Positions 44,926-52,956 of a DNA stretch of 64,000 nt are shown in pieces; position 1 is the stretch's first letter, and every line of letters starts with the position of its first letter. Below the pieces are notes generated by a model. That model was given only the letters and a program-made list of their open reading frames with translations, was not told the DNA's origin and searched no databases. Made by a program: the position numbers and the translations under genes. Source of the DNA: Syntrophus sp963665935 (lineage in GTDB: Bacteria; Desulfobacterota; Syntrophia; Syntrophales; Syntrophaceae); the NCBI GenBank assembly GCA_963665935.1, contig OY762510.1, positions 1-64,000 of the forward strand, read 5' to 3'.

Positions 44926-44941
44926 TCCAACTTGTGTGCCA
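44926..44941 (-). promoter_or_regulatory. Sigma-54 (-24/-12) promoter of the first PEP-CTERM gene
   Basis: On the minus strand the site reads TGGCACACAAGTTGGA. It matches the TGGCAC-N5-TTGC consensus except that GG replaces GC at -12. It lies about 49 bases ahead of the start codon, leaving a leader of about 40 bases. The PrsR activator with a GAFTGA loop is encoded next to it. Confidence 0.7.
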
Positions 44942-45468
44942 TTTGTCCATGTAGTTGATTTTTATATTATTATGATCATTTACTATTTTTCCGAAAAAGT
45001 AAGTATGTAAATAGTTCCGACACTGGTTCGGCCGTCATTTGGTACCAAGAAATAATTATATACATTATTTCAACATGATAGACATAGACTAGATCATTTA
45101 AAGAATTGTAATGAAGATTTACAGTTACTGTATTCACTTCCAATTCAGGGATTCCCGCAGATGAGATTGAATCTGGGATGGCCATTGCCCGGAATCTGTG
45201 ACTCCTTTTTATTTTATTTTCTTGGATTTTAGCGCATCGCTGCATCAGAGAAATTGAGCACGCCGGAAGAAGAAGGATGAAGATTCATATACCAAGGAGG
45301 CTCCAGAATTTCCTACCTTAAAACGGATGAAAACGTTTTGGAGGTATGAACGCTTCCTTCCCACACTTGATCACCCTTGTACAGTTGCGTTTCGCTTCGT
45401 TCGTTGTGATCAACTTACAGCGGGACTTGCACCCGCAAGAGTGCGCCCATGCTGGGCACATAGAATAA
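44942..45468. other. Intergenic region between the two PEP-CTERM genes
   Basis: About 530 bases with no supported gene. Two minus-strand open frames overlap it but have no family pattern. The stretch 45382-45466 (ACAGTTGCGTTTCGCTTCG, later GGGACTTGCACCCGC and GCCCATGCTGGGCAC) contains two short hairpins. Its + strand translation QLTAGLAPARVRPCWAH is one I recall from many unrelated hypothetical proteins, so it may be the remnant of a widespread mobile repeat. Confidence 0.5.
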
Positions 45469-45495
45469 AAGGCAGAGTCACAGTGGCTCTGCCTT
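45469..45495. terminator. Terminator hairpin between the PEP-CTERM genes
   Basis: AAGGCAGAGTCAC, a single-base loop region, then GTGGCTCTGCCTT form a 13-bp stem with one wobble. TTTATT-like sequence flanks it on the minus strand, so it is the likely end of the second PEP-CTERM transcript, 38 bases past its stop codon. Confidence 0.75.
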
Positions 45496-45532
45496 TCCTT
45501 ATTAAACCAATGAAACTGATTATGTATTTTTG

Positions 45533-46171
45533 TTAACTCTGGAACTTTCTTCTTACCCAAGCCAACCCCATCAGACCAGCACCAAGAAGGAGTGTGGTGG
45601 TAGGTTCAGGGACACCAACATTGCTCGAATTCCCGCTCATATCATCCACTAACCAGTAATTACCGGTATCATGCAAGACGATATAATCAATATATTTACC
45701 CGTAGTAGCATTAACCTGGAGATAAGCCATGGTAGATCCGTAATTTGCACCACCGATTGCGGATACAACCGTGCCATCAGTCAGGTAAGCATCAATAACG
45801 AATTGACTGTATGAAGAATACCCTGTTTTGAACCATGTCCCATCATTGTTTGTAAAATCAACTTTTACTCCCTGAGCGGTAGCCTGCGAGCCAGCCCAGA
45901 CAAAAAAGTTTCCGTTATGGTGGTACCCACCATATCCATAATTCAAATCATCAGAATGGGTGTTGTAGCTGTTTGTCCGGCTATCACCATAAAGGGGGGC
46001 ATATCCGTTAAATGACAGAAGACTCACACCGCTTATTCCGGTGACCGTTGCACCGTCTGTTCCCTCTTCAAAATTGAGGAAAAAATTGTCAGCCAAAGCG
46101 GCCCCCCCGCTGATCCCCAATAACGTTAACATAGCTGTCATCAACAAAAGTCTTAGCAGTTTTCTCTTCAT
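45533..46171 (-). CDS. PEP-CTERM surface protein
   Basis: A 212-residue exported protein. The ATG at 46171 (MKRKLLRLLLMTAML) is preferred to a GTG 12 bases upstream. A signal peptide ends near SGGAALA. The mature part is rich in Gly, Asn, Tyr and Ser in beta-strand-like blocks (FEEGTDGATVTGISGV, NYGYGGYHHNGNFFVWAGS) and may be a small carbohydrate-binding-like beta sandwich. The tail has VPEP, the hydrophobic LLLGAGLMGLAW and basic RRKFQS, a canonical exosortase signal. A strong sigma-54 promoter lies 82 bases upstream, and the first PEP-CTERM gene is encoded beyond it on the same strand. Confidence 0.86.
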   Translation of the reverse strand: MKRKLLRLLLMTAMLTLLGISGGAALADNFFLNFEEGTDGATVTGISGVSLLSFNGYAPLYGDSRTNSYNTHSDDLNYGYGGYHHNGNFFVWAGSQATAQGVKVDFTNNDGTWFKTGYSSYSQFVIDAYLTDGTVVSAIGGANYGSTMAYLQVNATTGKYIDYIVLHDTGNYWLVDDMSGNSSNVGVPEPTTTLLLGAGLMGLAWVRRKFQS

Positions 46172-46252
46172 GACCTTTCCCACCTTTCTATATTTTTGTT
46201 AATCCATGCATCTTTCTTGTTAGAGGCAACATGGATTACGATGTGAGATTTC

Positions 46253-46268
46253 GGCAAGAAAGATGCCA
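46253..46268 (-). promoter_or_regulatory. Sigma-54 (-24/-12) promoter of the second PEP-CTERM gene
   Basis: On the minus strand the site reads TGGCATCTTTCTTGCC, with exact GG-N10-GC spacing, TGGCA and TTGC both conserved. The leader would be about 70 bases. The promoter overlaps one arm of a 12-bp inverted repeat (GCATCTTTCTTG at 46208-46219 and CAAGAAAGATGC at 46255-46266), which could form an operator or a leader structure. Confidence 0.82.
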
Positions 46269-46317
46269 AAGCATCAACTAATTGATTATATGTCATAATT
46301 AGCTTTTAGGACTACAG

Positions 46318-46368
46318 CGGAAGGGCAGTTGTGTTGTAAATATCTTTTACGACACAACTGCCCTTCCG
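46318..46368. repeat. Long 23-bp inverted repeat (hairpin) upstream of the second PEP-CTERM promoter
   Basis: Two 23-base arms (46318-46340 and 46346-46368, beginning CGGAAGGGCAGTTG) pair with a single wobble around a 5-base loop. No T-run follows on either strand, so it is not an ordinary terminator. It sits about 50 bases upstream of the -24 element, a position where an activator of sigma-54 or a DNA structure could act. Confidence 0.7.
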
Positions 46369-46797
46369 TGATTTAAAGGCTATTATATAATTGAATTTAT
46401 GGATGATTTATTATTTCTAAAAATACGTAAAGTATTCCGACGTTTGTTATGGCAGTGCAATATACCTCCCCATTACCGAATTAGCGATGTATTCATCGCA
46501 CCATTTGACCACTGGTGATAATGTAAACAAAATGGACTGTATTGATAACCGGGCGGTTGGAGTGTCTGTATTCCAACCATAAAAACTGGAGTGGTTGTCA
46601 TTACCACGGGTGGCGACTCGTACCGGAATACGCAATCATAACGAGGGACATTCAAACGGCATCGATTATCAAACCACCACGGGTATTAAAACATTACAAA
46701 ATGAACACAATAATCTCGGATTCGTCATCAATAAAACCAATGAAAGGTTATGTTCGAGAGACTATTAGGCATCACCAAATTTGACATGCGGGGATCT
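46369..46797. other. Intergenic region upstream of the PEP-CTERM genes
   Basis: About 430 bases with no supported gene. Short open frames exist on both strands but have no family pattern, signal peptide or ribosome site. The region ends at the stop of a decayed radical-SAM gene. I see no further promoter or RNA. Confidence 0.5.
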
Positions 46798-48340
46798 CTA
46801 GGAAGCCCGGCGTCTTTCCCAGGAGAGCTTAAAGGTGTAGGCAATTCGACGATCTCGAAAAATCATACTCACAACAGCCAATGCGGCATGGCGCAATCTG
46901 AGACCGAGATTTGCCATACCCATCATCGTTTCACCGATTCGACGATGGCCGTCACAGAAGGCCACCACTTGTTTATCTGTGAGCAATGGAATGATCACCC
47001 TGGGCACTAAGCCAATATGCAGCGTTGTGGACTTCCCAATCATCAGCGACAGGAGGCTGTTGAGATAGAGATTTTTTCATTTCCACTCGTACCCCATGTG
47101 GTGAAATCCAGCCAAAAAGTCCATTTCGTAGGCACTGTCATCTATGCCATGGATGATCCGATCCTTAAAGGCCCTGTTGAACAACTTGGTACCTGGAATG
47201 AACACGAGATTGTAAGCCCGGAGGAAGAAGGGGGGGGGACATCTTTTGCAGAAAGGAAATTCCATCGAGCAAGTCCTGGCTCTCCTCGTAGGGATTGCCA
47301 AGGATGATGAAGTAGTAGACGACGGCCTGTTCCTGTTTGTTGATGGCAAGGGCTGCTTGAAGCTGAGTCTTATCTTCGACGTAGCGATTGAAGACCTCCC
47401 GCCTCGTCCGCTCACTGCCACTCTCGAGACCAACATCGATCCGCCACATGCCGGCCTTAACTGCTAAGGCCACCTTCTCCTCAGTGATCTGGCGCGACGA
47501 TGCCATGACCTCGAATGGGAGTCCGACCTAACTAGGGTAAGCCTCCGCGAGTTCCCTCATCTCTTCAACGGAACGTGCAAAGAAGTCCTCATCCGTGAAG
47601 TAGAACTCCTTCACCTTCGGGAAGAGCCGTCGACATTTCCTTGCAGCGTCTATGAACGCGGCCACCGTCATCTTCCTTGCGTAGTGTACATTTCACCTAT
47701 AAATAGCCTTGAGCTGCGAATTCGAGCAGTAGGCGCAGCTGTTGTTGCATCCTCGGGACCCACTGAACAGAATTCGCTCCTCCTCCTTCATCCCAGCGTT
47801 CGGTACGAAGGAACCACATCGGTCCAGGTGGTATTCATTTTGGAATGCGAAATCCGGAAAGGGTATGGTATCCAGGACGGGAATGAGTGGTCGGAGCTCA
47901 TTTAGAACGAGGCGGCCGTCGCGCAGATACACTCCATTGCGGATGTCCGCAAGATCTCTACCGAAGGCCACTCGCTCTGCGAGGTCGAGCATGAACTCTT
48001 CCCCCTCGCCGCGGCAGACGATATCGGCATGCGGCGCGCAGTCTTCTGGATAGAGTGTGGGATGCATCCCACCCCACACAAGCAGTTTCCCGAGAGGACG
48101 AAGGCCTTTGAGCCGGGCCTTTGCCCTCGTTGAACCTCTGGACATTGAACTAATTTCGATGATCTCGGAATCTGCTGCCAGTGAGATGATTCCTTCTATG
48201 ACGGACTCGTTGACCGACGTTACAAATGAACCGGCAAAGATCATCGTGGTTTGATGTCCCGCTCTCCGAAGCGTTGACGAGATGCTCCGCATCCCGCTCG
48301 CCCAAATTTCATCGTCCGCGCTGATCAATGTGATGTGCAT
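46798..48340 (-). pseudogene. Decayed B12-binding radical-SAM protein
   Basis: Reading down the minus strand from MHITLISADDEIWASGMR, the N-terminal cobalamin-binding-like domain is followed by the radical-SAM cluster motif CNNSCAYC near residue 216. The reading then hits TGA at 47693-47695, resumes in the same frame as NVHYARKMTVAAFIDAARK, and hits TAG at 47528-47530. It continues as VGLPFEVMASSRQ to ILGNPYEESQDL, shifts frame in a run of Gs (about 47227-47236), and continues as AYNLVFIPGTKLFNRA to MGYEWK. It shifts again in an A-run (about 47076-47084) and ends as NLYLNSLLSLMIGK to TAG at 46798. The four lesions make a functional product impossible. The original would be a B12-type radical-SAM enzyme of about 510 residues. 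Confidence 0.85.
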
Positions 48341-48469
48341 ATCGTGCCTCTGAAGAATAATGACGCAATTTTTGGGCATACGAAGGTTAATTTCATTGAT
48401 ATTCCCTTTTTTTAAGTTAAGGAAATTTTCTCTTCATAGATGGGAAAGTATATCGTTCCACTGAGATGG

Positions 48470-49522
48470 TCAGTCATTTGCCAACAAAATAGCAATTGCG
48501 CAAACCCCCTTTGCGATCTTTTCTAGCAGCTTAAAATCCAGATGTTCGATCTTATTCTGGGAGGAATGCTCATACTGGTTCTGATAAAAAGAGACTATAT
48601 AAACCGCATCGTATCCTTCGTTCCAGAAGGAACCTTCATCACCTCACCCGCAGTCATCTTGAATTTTCTCTTTGATCTTGAGACCGACAGTTTTTTTAAG
48701 AACCAAAGACGTGTTGACAGCTAATTGGCGATTCGGCTCTCTCCCCGCCACAGCCACCACGTCTTTTCCATTTATCAATCCGAAGGTGTAATTACGAACC
48801 ATTCTAAACATTGCTTTGAGTTTGTGCCTCAGGGCATCATGCCCAGCTATTGCATCCCAATAGAATGGTCGTTGAAGAAGATTGTATCCAAGAATATCCA
48901 GGTTGATGACATGCTTGATATTGTATCCCTCTTTCTTTGCTAGCCGAGCATAGGCTCTACTGCCGGCTGTACCACGTTCTTCATTGCTAAAAATACTGAA
49001 AATAACCGTTCGGTTCATTGAAATTTTCTTTAAAATTCTGGCAGTTTCAAGCATTACTGCCACACCGCTGGCATTGTCATCCGCACCTTGTGCAATATTC
49101 TCCCCGTTGTCGCAGATCGAATCAATATGGACGCTGAGCAATATGATCTCATCAGGACGTTCCTCCCCTTTTATTCTTGCAATAACATTCGGCCAGATTC
49201 TTCCCCGAAGTTCATATTGATGAATGCAAGCGTCAACCCCGATTCTTTTGAATTCATCGGAAACCCAATGAGTGGCCTTCCATTGCTCTTCCCATGTTGA
49301 ACGGTTCTTATGTGGCTGCAGACGAGAAACGGTATTGGAGAGATTTTCTGCACGAACTTCTTCAATAATCTCTTGATAGCGATAAGGGGCAAAGACCTCT
49401 CTTTGTTGAACAGGCTCAATTTTATAAAAAAGAAAAAGAGTAATTCCCACAGACAGGAGAATAACGATGTAAAGAATGTTCCTCTTAGAGAAAAACCTGT
49501 GATTCAATCTGTTTTTGATCAT
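48470..49522 (-). pseudogene. M28-family aminopeptidase interrupted by an in-frame TGA
   Basis: Reading down from 49522 (MIKNRLNHRFFSKR), a signal anchor (RNILYIVILLSVGITLFLFY) leads to an M28 zinc peptidase: LLSVHIDS, GADDNASGVAVMLETARIL, FSNEERGTAGS and INLDILGYN give the usual metal and catalytic positions. A TGA at 48644-48646 stops it after KIQDDCG, but the same frame resumes with GDEGSFWNEGYDAVYI and runs to TGA at 48470, restoring the C-terminal part of the family. The upstream start is uncertain (TTG 49606, ATG 49564 or ATG 49522). A nonsense mutation is the simplest explanation. The His expected before SFW is a Glu. Confidence 0.72.
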
Positions 49523-49707
49523 GCGTATAGATGGATTTTTTAGCCAGAATACATGAGAAAGCATCTCTCCGCAGGGAATTCCATAACCGCAAGCGTTTGC
49601 GGGCAAAGATCTTTCTATTGAGCTAATCCTCTGACGCCAATTGAATTTTGTGAACCTGTCAGATCAACAACGTATGATGCTGCTAACGAGCGAATATTAT
49701 TTAATAC

Positions 49708-49917
49708 TATGGAAGAAAAGTCAAAATCGAAAAGGCCGGCCGGATTATCCCGGTGGTAATCAAATCGGGGAAGACAATTGCGCGAGATTTTTTCTCCTTC
49801 TTAGAAAAGTGGATCTCCCTGGCAGGAGCGAGGGCACTTGATCCTACCTTGATCTATGGCGGCAAGTAATCATACTTCCATAAAAGGATCCAGATCCAGT
49901 CCTGGCAAAAAGTGACT
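49708..49917 (+). pseudogene. Remnant of an AAA/DUF4143 ATPase (C-terminal end)
   Basis: A short frame reads YGRKVKIEKAGRIIPVVIKS, then GKTIARDFFSFLEKW, then LDPTLIYGGK and a TAA at 49867. After that stop it continues as SYFHKRIQIQSWQKV. This is the C-terminal end of the DUF4143 nuclease-like domain (VIKSGKT and LIYGG motifs). Nothing upstream encodes the N-terminal ATPase, and a stop precedes the fragment. It is a dead fragment of the same family as the truncated copy at 50264-50752 and the intact copy at 50843. Confidence 0.75.
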
Positions 49918-50049
49918 TTTAATTTGCACGGAACGAAAAAAGTATCGCTTTAGCCTTTTCCGCCATTGAACAGCGCTTGAATGTTTTTCAACGGCAATAC
50001 ATCGACCTCATTGGAAACCGGATAAGAATCTTCTCCCGGATAGATAGTA

Positions 50050-50275
50050 AACCACCACCGACCTTGTCGGTGGCTTTATTAAGGGACGACAACTCCTGAC
50101 AATGTCATTCGCTGTCGTCCCTTCACAAATGGCATGAAAAAACGGGGTATGTATAATTCCATACCGCCTTGAGTGAATGGCACAAAAACCGTTTTTGCTC
50201 ATCAACATCGTTGATTCGCCATTGGTGTAGGGCCTTCGCCCCCATGCCCCACCACTGACAATGTCAGTGGTTTTG
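50050..50275. repeat. Multi-hairpin element flanked by matching palindromes
   Basis: Two similar 19-base palindromes bound this segment: CCACCGACCTTGTCGGTGG at 50055-50073 and CCACTGACAATGTCAGTGG at 50252-50270. Between them lie further hairpins at 50083-50121 (GGGACGAC / GTCGTCCC), 50146-50165 (GGTATG / CATACC) and 50201-50215 (ATCAAC / GTTGAT). It contains no ORF. The truncated DUF4143 gene runs straight into its right palindrome, so the element probably inserted there or replaced the gene end. Subterminal palindromes recall IS200/IS605-type or palindrome-associated elements, but no transposase is present. Confidence 0.6.
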
Positions 50276-50752
50276 ATCATTAATAAAGCCTTTCCTACAC
50301 TGCAGATCTTCGAGCGAACTCCAGAATCCTCTGGAAGCTTTTGGACTCAGGGAATATTTGATTTCGATGGCTATCTGATCATTTTGATCACTGATAAGGA
50401 GGAGATCGACTTCTGCGCCGACTGCTGTCCGATAAAAGTAAGTTTCCCAGGTCGGGGGTGCAATTCCGATAATCTGTTCAATAACGAAGCCCTCCCATGA
50501 GCTGCCCAATGCCGGATGATCTTGCAATTCTTCATAACTTCTTACTCTCAACAAATTGTGCAGAAATCCTGAATCTCGGATGTAAATTTTCGGCGATTTG
50601 GTAACGCGCTTTTTTATGTTGGGATAATAAGGTTGAAGCTGGCGGACAATCAAGGTATCTTCAAGAATATCGAGATATTTTTTGATTGTCGGGGCGGACA
50701 GATTCATGCTGGCGGAGGGATTTTTCAATAGCTTTTTGACGTATTCTGTTAA
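50264..50752 (-). pseudogene. Truncated AAA/DUF4143 protein
   Basis: The minus-strand frame after a TGA reads LTEYVKKLLKNPSASMNLSA then TIKKYLDILEDTLIVRQLQPY. It continues with KSPKIYIRDSGFLHNLL, SSWEGFVIEQIIG, YRTAVGAEVDLLL and IAIEIKYSLSPKASRG. This is the winged-helix and DUF4143 half of the family, with no AAA domain upstream. The C-terminus ends NDQNH inside the palindromic element, where relatives read KGFVI and continue. Both ends are therefore lost. It faces the intact paralogue at 50843, with the gap between them holding the latter's promoter. Confidence 0.8.
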
Positions 50753-50785
50753 TCATCCTTGTAAATTGAAGGAATAATTGGTTGC

Positions 50786-50821
50786 TATATTGACAGAATT
50801 CATTAAAATACGGTCAATATA
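50786..50821. promoter_or_regulatory. Inverted repeat upstream of the intact AAA/DUF4143 gene
   Basis: TATATTGAC (50786-50794) and GTCAATATA (50813-50821) form a perfect 9-bp inverted repeat with an 18-base spacer. The left arm carries TTGACA, a -35-like element. The repeat ends 21 bases ahead of the start codon. The layout suits autoregulation by a dimeric repressor, but no partner can be named. Confidence 0.45.
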
Positions 50822-50842
50822 AAAACTGGATTAACTATTTTT

Positions 50843-51973
50843 ATGTACATCCGTCAAAAACAGCTCGACAATCTGCGGCAACTTCTCATTCCCGGGAAAG
50901 TGGCAGTCCTGTACGGTGCTCGCCGAACGGGGAAGACAACACTGATTCATGAATTCCTTAAGGATCTCAAAGAACCTTCCTTGTTTGTCAGCGGTGAGGA
51001 CATTGCCGTACAGGAATTTCTCACCAGCTGTTCCGTTGAGAAGCTGAAGGCTTTTGTCGGTACAAACCGCTTCCTTATAATCGATGAGGCGCAGCGAATT
51101 CATAATATCGGCCTCAACCTCAAACTTATCGTCGATCATATTGAAGGGATCAGCGTTGTTGCCACAGGGTCTTCCTCTTTTGATCTTGCCCGCAATGTCG
51201 GCGAACCATTGACAGGCAGGAAACATACTTTGAAGCTCTATCCCCTTGCCCAATTTGAAATAGGACAGACGGAAAATATGGCCCAGACTGCTGCTAATCT
51301 GGAGTTTCGACTGGTTTATGGCTCCTATCCCGAGATTGTTCTAATGAACGATAATCGGCGTCGAGAACAATATTTGAGAGAAATCGTTTCTTCATATCTT
51401 TATAAGGACATATTGGAATTGGATGGCGTGCGCCAATCCGCCAAGATTGGCAGACTTCTGCAACTGTTGGCATTTCAGATCGGTAAAGAGGTATCCTGCA
51501 ACGAGTTGGGTACCCACTTGGGAATGAGCAAGAATACAGTCGAACGCTATCTTGATCTTTTGGAAAAGGTCTTCGTGGTATTTCGCCTTCAGGGTTTCAG
51601 CCGCAATCTTCGCAAAGAAATCACCAAAAATTTCCGTTATTACTTTCTTGACGTCGGCATTCGCAATGCCATTATCAATAATTTCAATCCTGTTTCGTTA
51701 CGTGATGATGTCGGGCTGCTCTGGGAAAACTATCTGGTTATGGAGCGCCTGAAAAAGCAGGAATACCTTAACCTCACCGCGAACAACTATTTCTGGAGAA
51801 CCTACAGCCGCCAGGAGATTGATTTTGTTGAGGAGCGAGAGGGACGTCTCAACGGTTTCGAAATAAAATGGGGAAAAGCACGAAACAGCCCACCGAAGAA
51901 GTGGGTGACGGCCTATCCGGAAGCCGGCTGGCAGCTTGTCAATCGTGAGAACTATCTGGAGTTTATATCGTAA
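50843..51973 (+). CDS. AAA ATPase with DUF4143 domain (intact)
   Basis: A 376-residue protein: AAA domain with Walker A GARRTGKTT at about 25-33, Walker B RFLIIDEAQR at about 77-86 and sensor-like VVATGSSSFDL; a winged-helix linker (LGTHLGMSKNTVERYLDLLEK at about 216-236); and a C-terminal DUF4143 region with ENYLVMERL, RQEIDFVEE and FEIKWGKA, the D-E-K pattern of a PD-(D/E)xK nuclease fold. Such proteins are common in accessory DNA, have been proposed to act in defence or toxin-antitoxin contexts, and lack a known activity. Here it is the only intact copy beside two decayed ones. Confidence 0.85.
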   Translation: MYIRQKQLDNLRQLLIPGKVAVLYGARRTGKTTLIHEFLKDLKEPSLFVSGEDIAVQEFLTSCSVEKLKAFVGTNRFLIIDEAQRIHNIGLNLKLIVDHIEGISVVATGSSSFDLARNVGEPLTGRKHTLKLYPLAQFEIGQTENMAQTAANLEFRLVYGSYPEIVLMNDNRRREQYLREIVSSYLYKDILELDGVRQSAKIGRLLQLLAFQIGKEVSCNELGTHLGMSKNTVERYLDLLEKVFVVFRLQGFSRNLRKEITKNFRYYFLDVGIRNAIINNFNPVSLRDDVGLLWENYLVMERLKKQEYLNLTANNYFWRTYSRQEIDFVEEREGRLNGFEIKWGKARNSPPKKWVTAYPEAGWQLVNRENYLEFIS

Positions 51974-52182
51974 TCTCCCTCGTGAAAAACTGGGTAGGAA
52001 AAATTATGTTGCTCATTGACTGAACAACGGCACCCATTGATCTGGAAGCAGTTTCCACAAGCGATTGTCTGGACGATGCGGGGGCCGACGGATGGCAGCC
52101 TTTCTTTTTCCTTATTGGGGTTGACAGTTTTATAATATGACATCATAATGAATACAACTAATGCCAGCATGCCGGTGGAGCC

Positions 52183-52587
52183 ATGACCATGAAAAAGATC
52201 ATCATCGATACGAATTTTTATGTCGCTTTCAAAAGAGGGGATGAAGCTGCCATTCAAGCCTTGAAGAAGGCTGAGTATATAGCCGTAAACACGGTAATCC
52301 TGGGTGAATTGCTGGCTGGTTTTCGCTGCGGCAGCAAAGAAAAACAGAATCGGAAGGAACTTGATGCGTTTTTCGATTCGCCCCGCGTTGACCTTCTTCC
52401 AATTGATGATGGAACGGCTGAATTCTATGCACAAATCTTTGCTGAATTGAAAGAGAAAGGTCGTCCAATCCCAACAAACGACCTGTGGTTGGCAGCATCA
52501 GCCTTGCAACATGGCTTGGCGCTGGCAACTTATGACAGCCATTTCAGTAATATCATTGGCCTTCTGTTGGCCCGAAGAATGGTATAG
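52183..52587 (+). CDS. VapC-type PIN-domain toxin
   Basis: A 134-residue PIN-fold RNase. The four acidic residues are in place: Asp9 (IIDTNFYVA), Glu42 (ILGELLAG), Asp100 (PTNDLWLAA) and Asp118 (TYDSHF). VapC toxins cut tRNA or rRNA with Mg2+. Two ATGs (52183 and 52189) are possible. The partner antitoxin gene follows 11 bases later, so the toxin comes first. Most VapBC loci have the antitoxin first. Confidence 0.88.
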   Translation: MTMKKIIIDTNFYVAFKRGDEAAIQALKKAEYIAVNTVILGELLAGFRCGSKEKQNRKELDAFFDSPRVDLLPIDDGTAEFYAQIFAELKEKGRPIPTNDLWLAASALQHGLALATYDSHFSNIIGLLLARRMV

Positions 52588-52598
52588 GAGAAAGCACC

Positions 52599-52856
52599 AT
52601 GGCTACAATGACTTTACGCGGTATCGACGAACGGCTTGCCGTGGCGTTGAAAGAACGCGCCCGGAAAGAGGCTACCAGCATCAATGCGGTGATGCTCAGA
52701 CTTCTTAAGGAATCTCTGGGATTGGAGAAGGAAAAACGGAGAGTTCTGTATGTTGACCTTGATCATCTGGCTGCGACATGGAGCGCTCAGGATGCTGCCG
52801 AGTTTGAGAAAGATACGGCCCTGTTCGAAACCGTAGATGAGGATCTTTGGAAATAA
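52599..52856 (+). CDS. Ribbon-helix-helix antitoxin (FitA/VapB-like), partner of the PIN toxin
   Basis: An 85-residue protein. MATMTLRGIDERLAVALKER and KEATSINAVMLRLLKESLGL form the ribbon-helix-helix DNA-binding fold that FitA/Arc-type antitoxins use. The acidic tail (ATWSAQDAAEFEKDTALFET) would bind and inhibit the PIN toxin encoded just upstream. It is expected to repress its own operon as a toxin-antitoxin complex. Confidence 0.82.
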   Translation: MATMTLRGIDERLAVALKERARKEATSINAVMLRLLKESLGLEKEKRRVLYVDLDHLAATWSAQDAAEFEKDTALFETVDEDLWK

Positions 52857-52956
52857 GGAGGAAGAGCCAGGTCTTAGGGCCGAAAATATTGTATCATTTT
52901 AAAAGTACCCATGCGGTGAGCAAACCTATGAGGCGGATCCATTTCTCGCGCTGGAG

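Noticed and set aside
44976..45245. 89-residue minus-strand open frame between the PEP-CTERM genes
   Set aside because: No ribosome site, no signal peptide and no family resemblance; it spans the promoter side of a PEP-CTERM gene.
45318..45560. 80-residue minus-strand Cys-rich open frame
   Set aside because: It crosses a terminator hairpin and overlaps the end of a real PEP-CTERM gene. The Cys residues come from the repeat-like segment.
47528..47695. TGA and TAG in the radical-SAM gene read as Sec and pyrrolysine
   Set aside because: Two separate frameshifts further along show that the gene is decayed, so recoding is not needed to explain the stops.
48644..48646. TGA read as selenocysteine in the M28 peptidase
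   Set aside because: The position is not a known Sec site, the downstream hairpin is short and lacks the expected loop, and the neighbouring genes are also decaying.
50050..50275. CRISPR-like repeats
   Set aside because: The palindromes are only two, differ from each other and are separated by other hairpins; there is no regular repeat-spacer pattern or cas gene.
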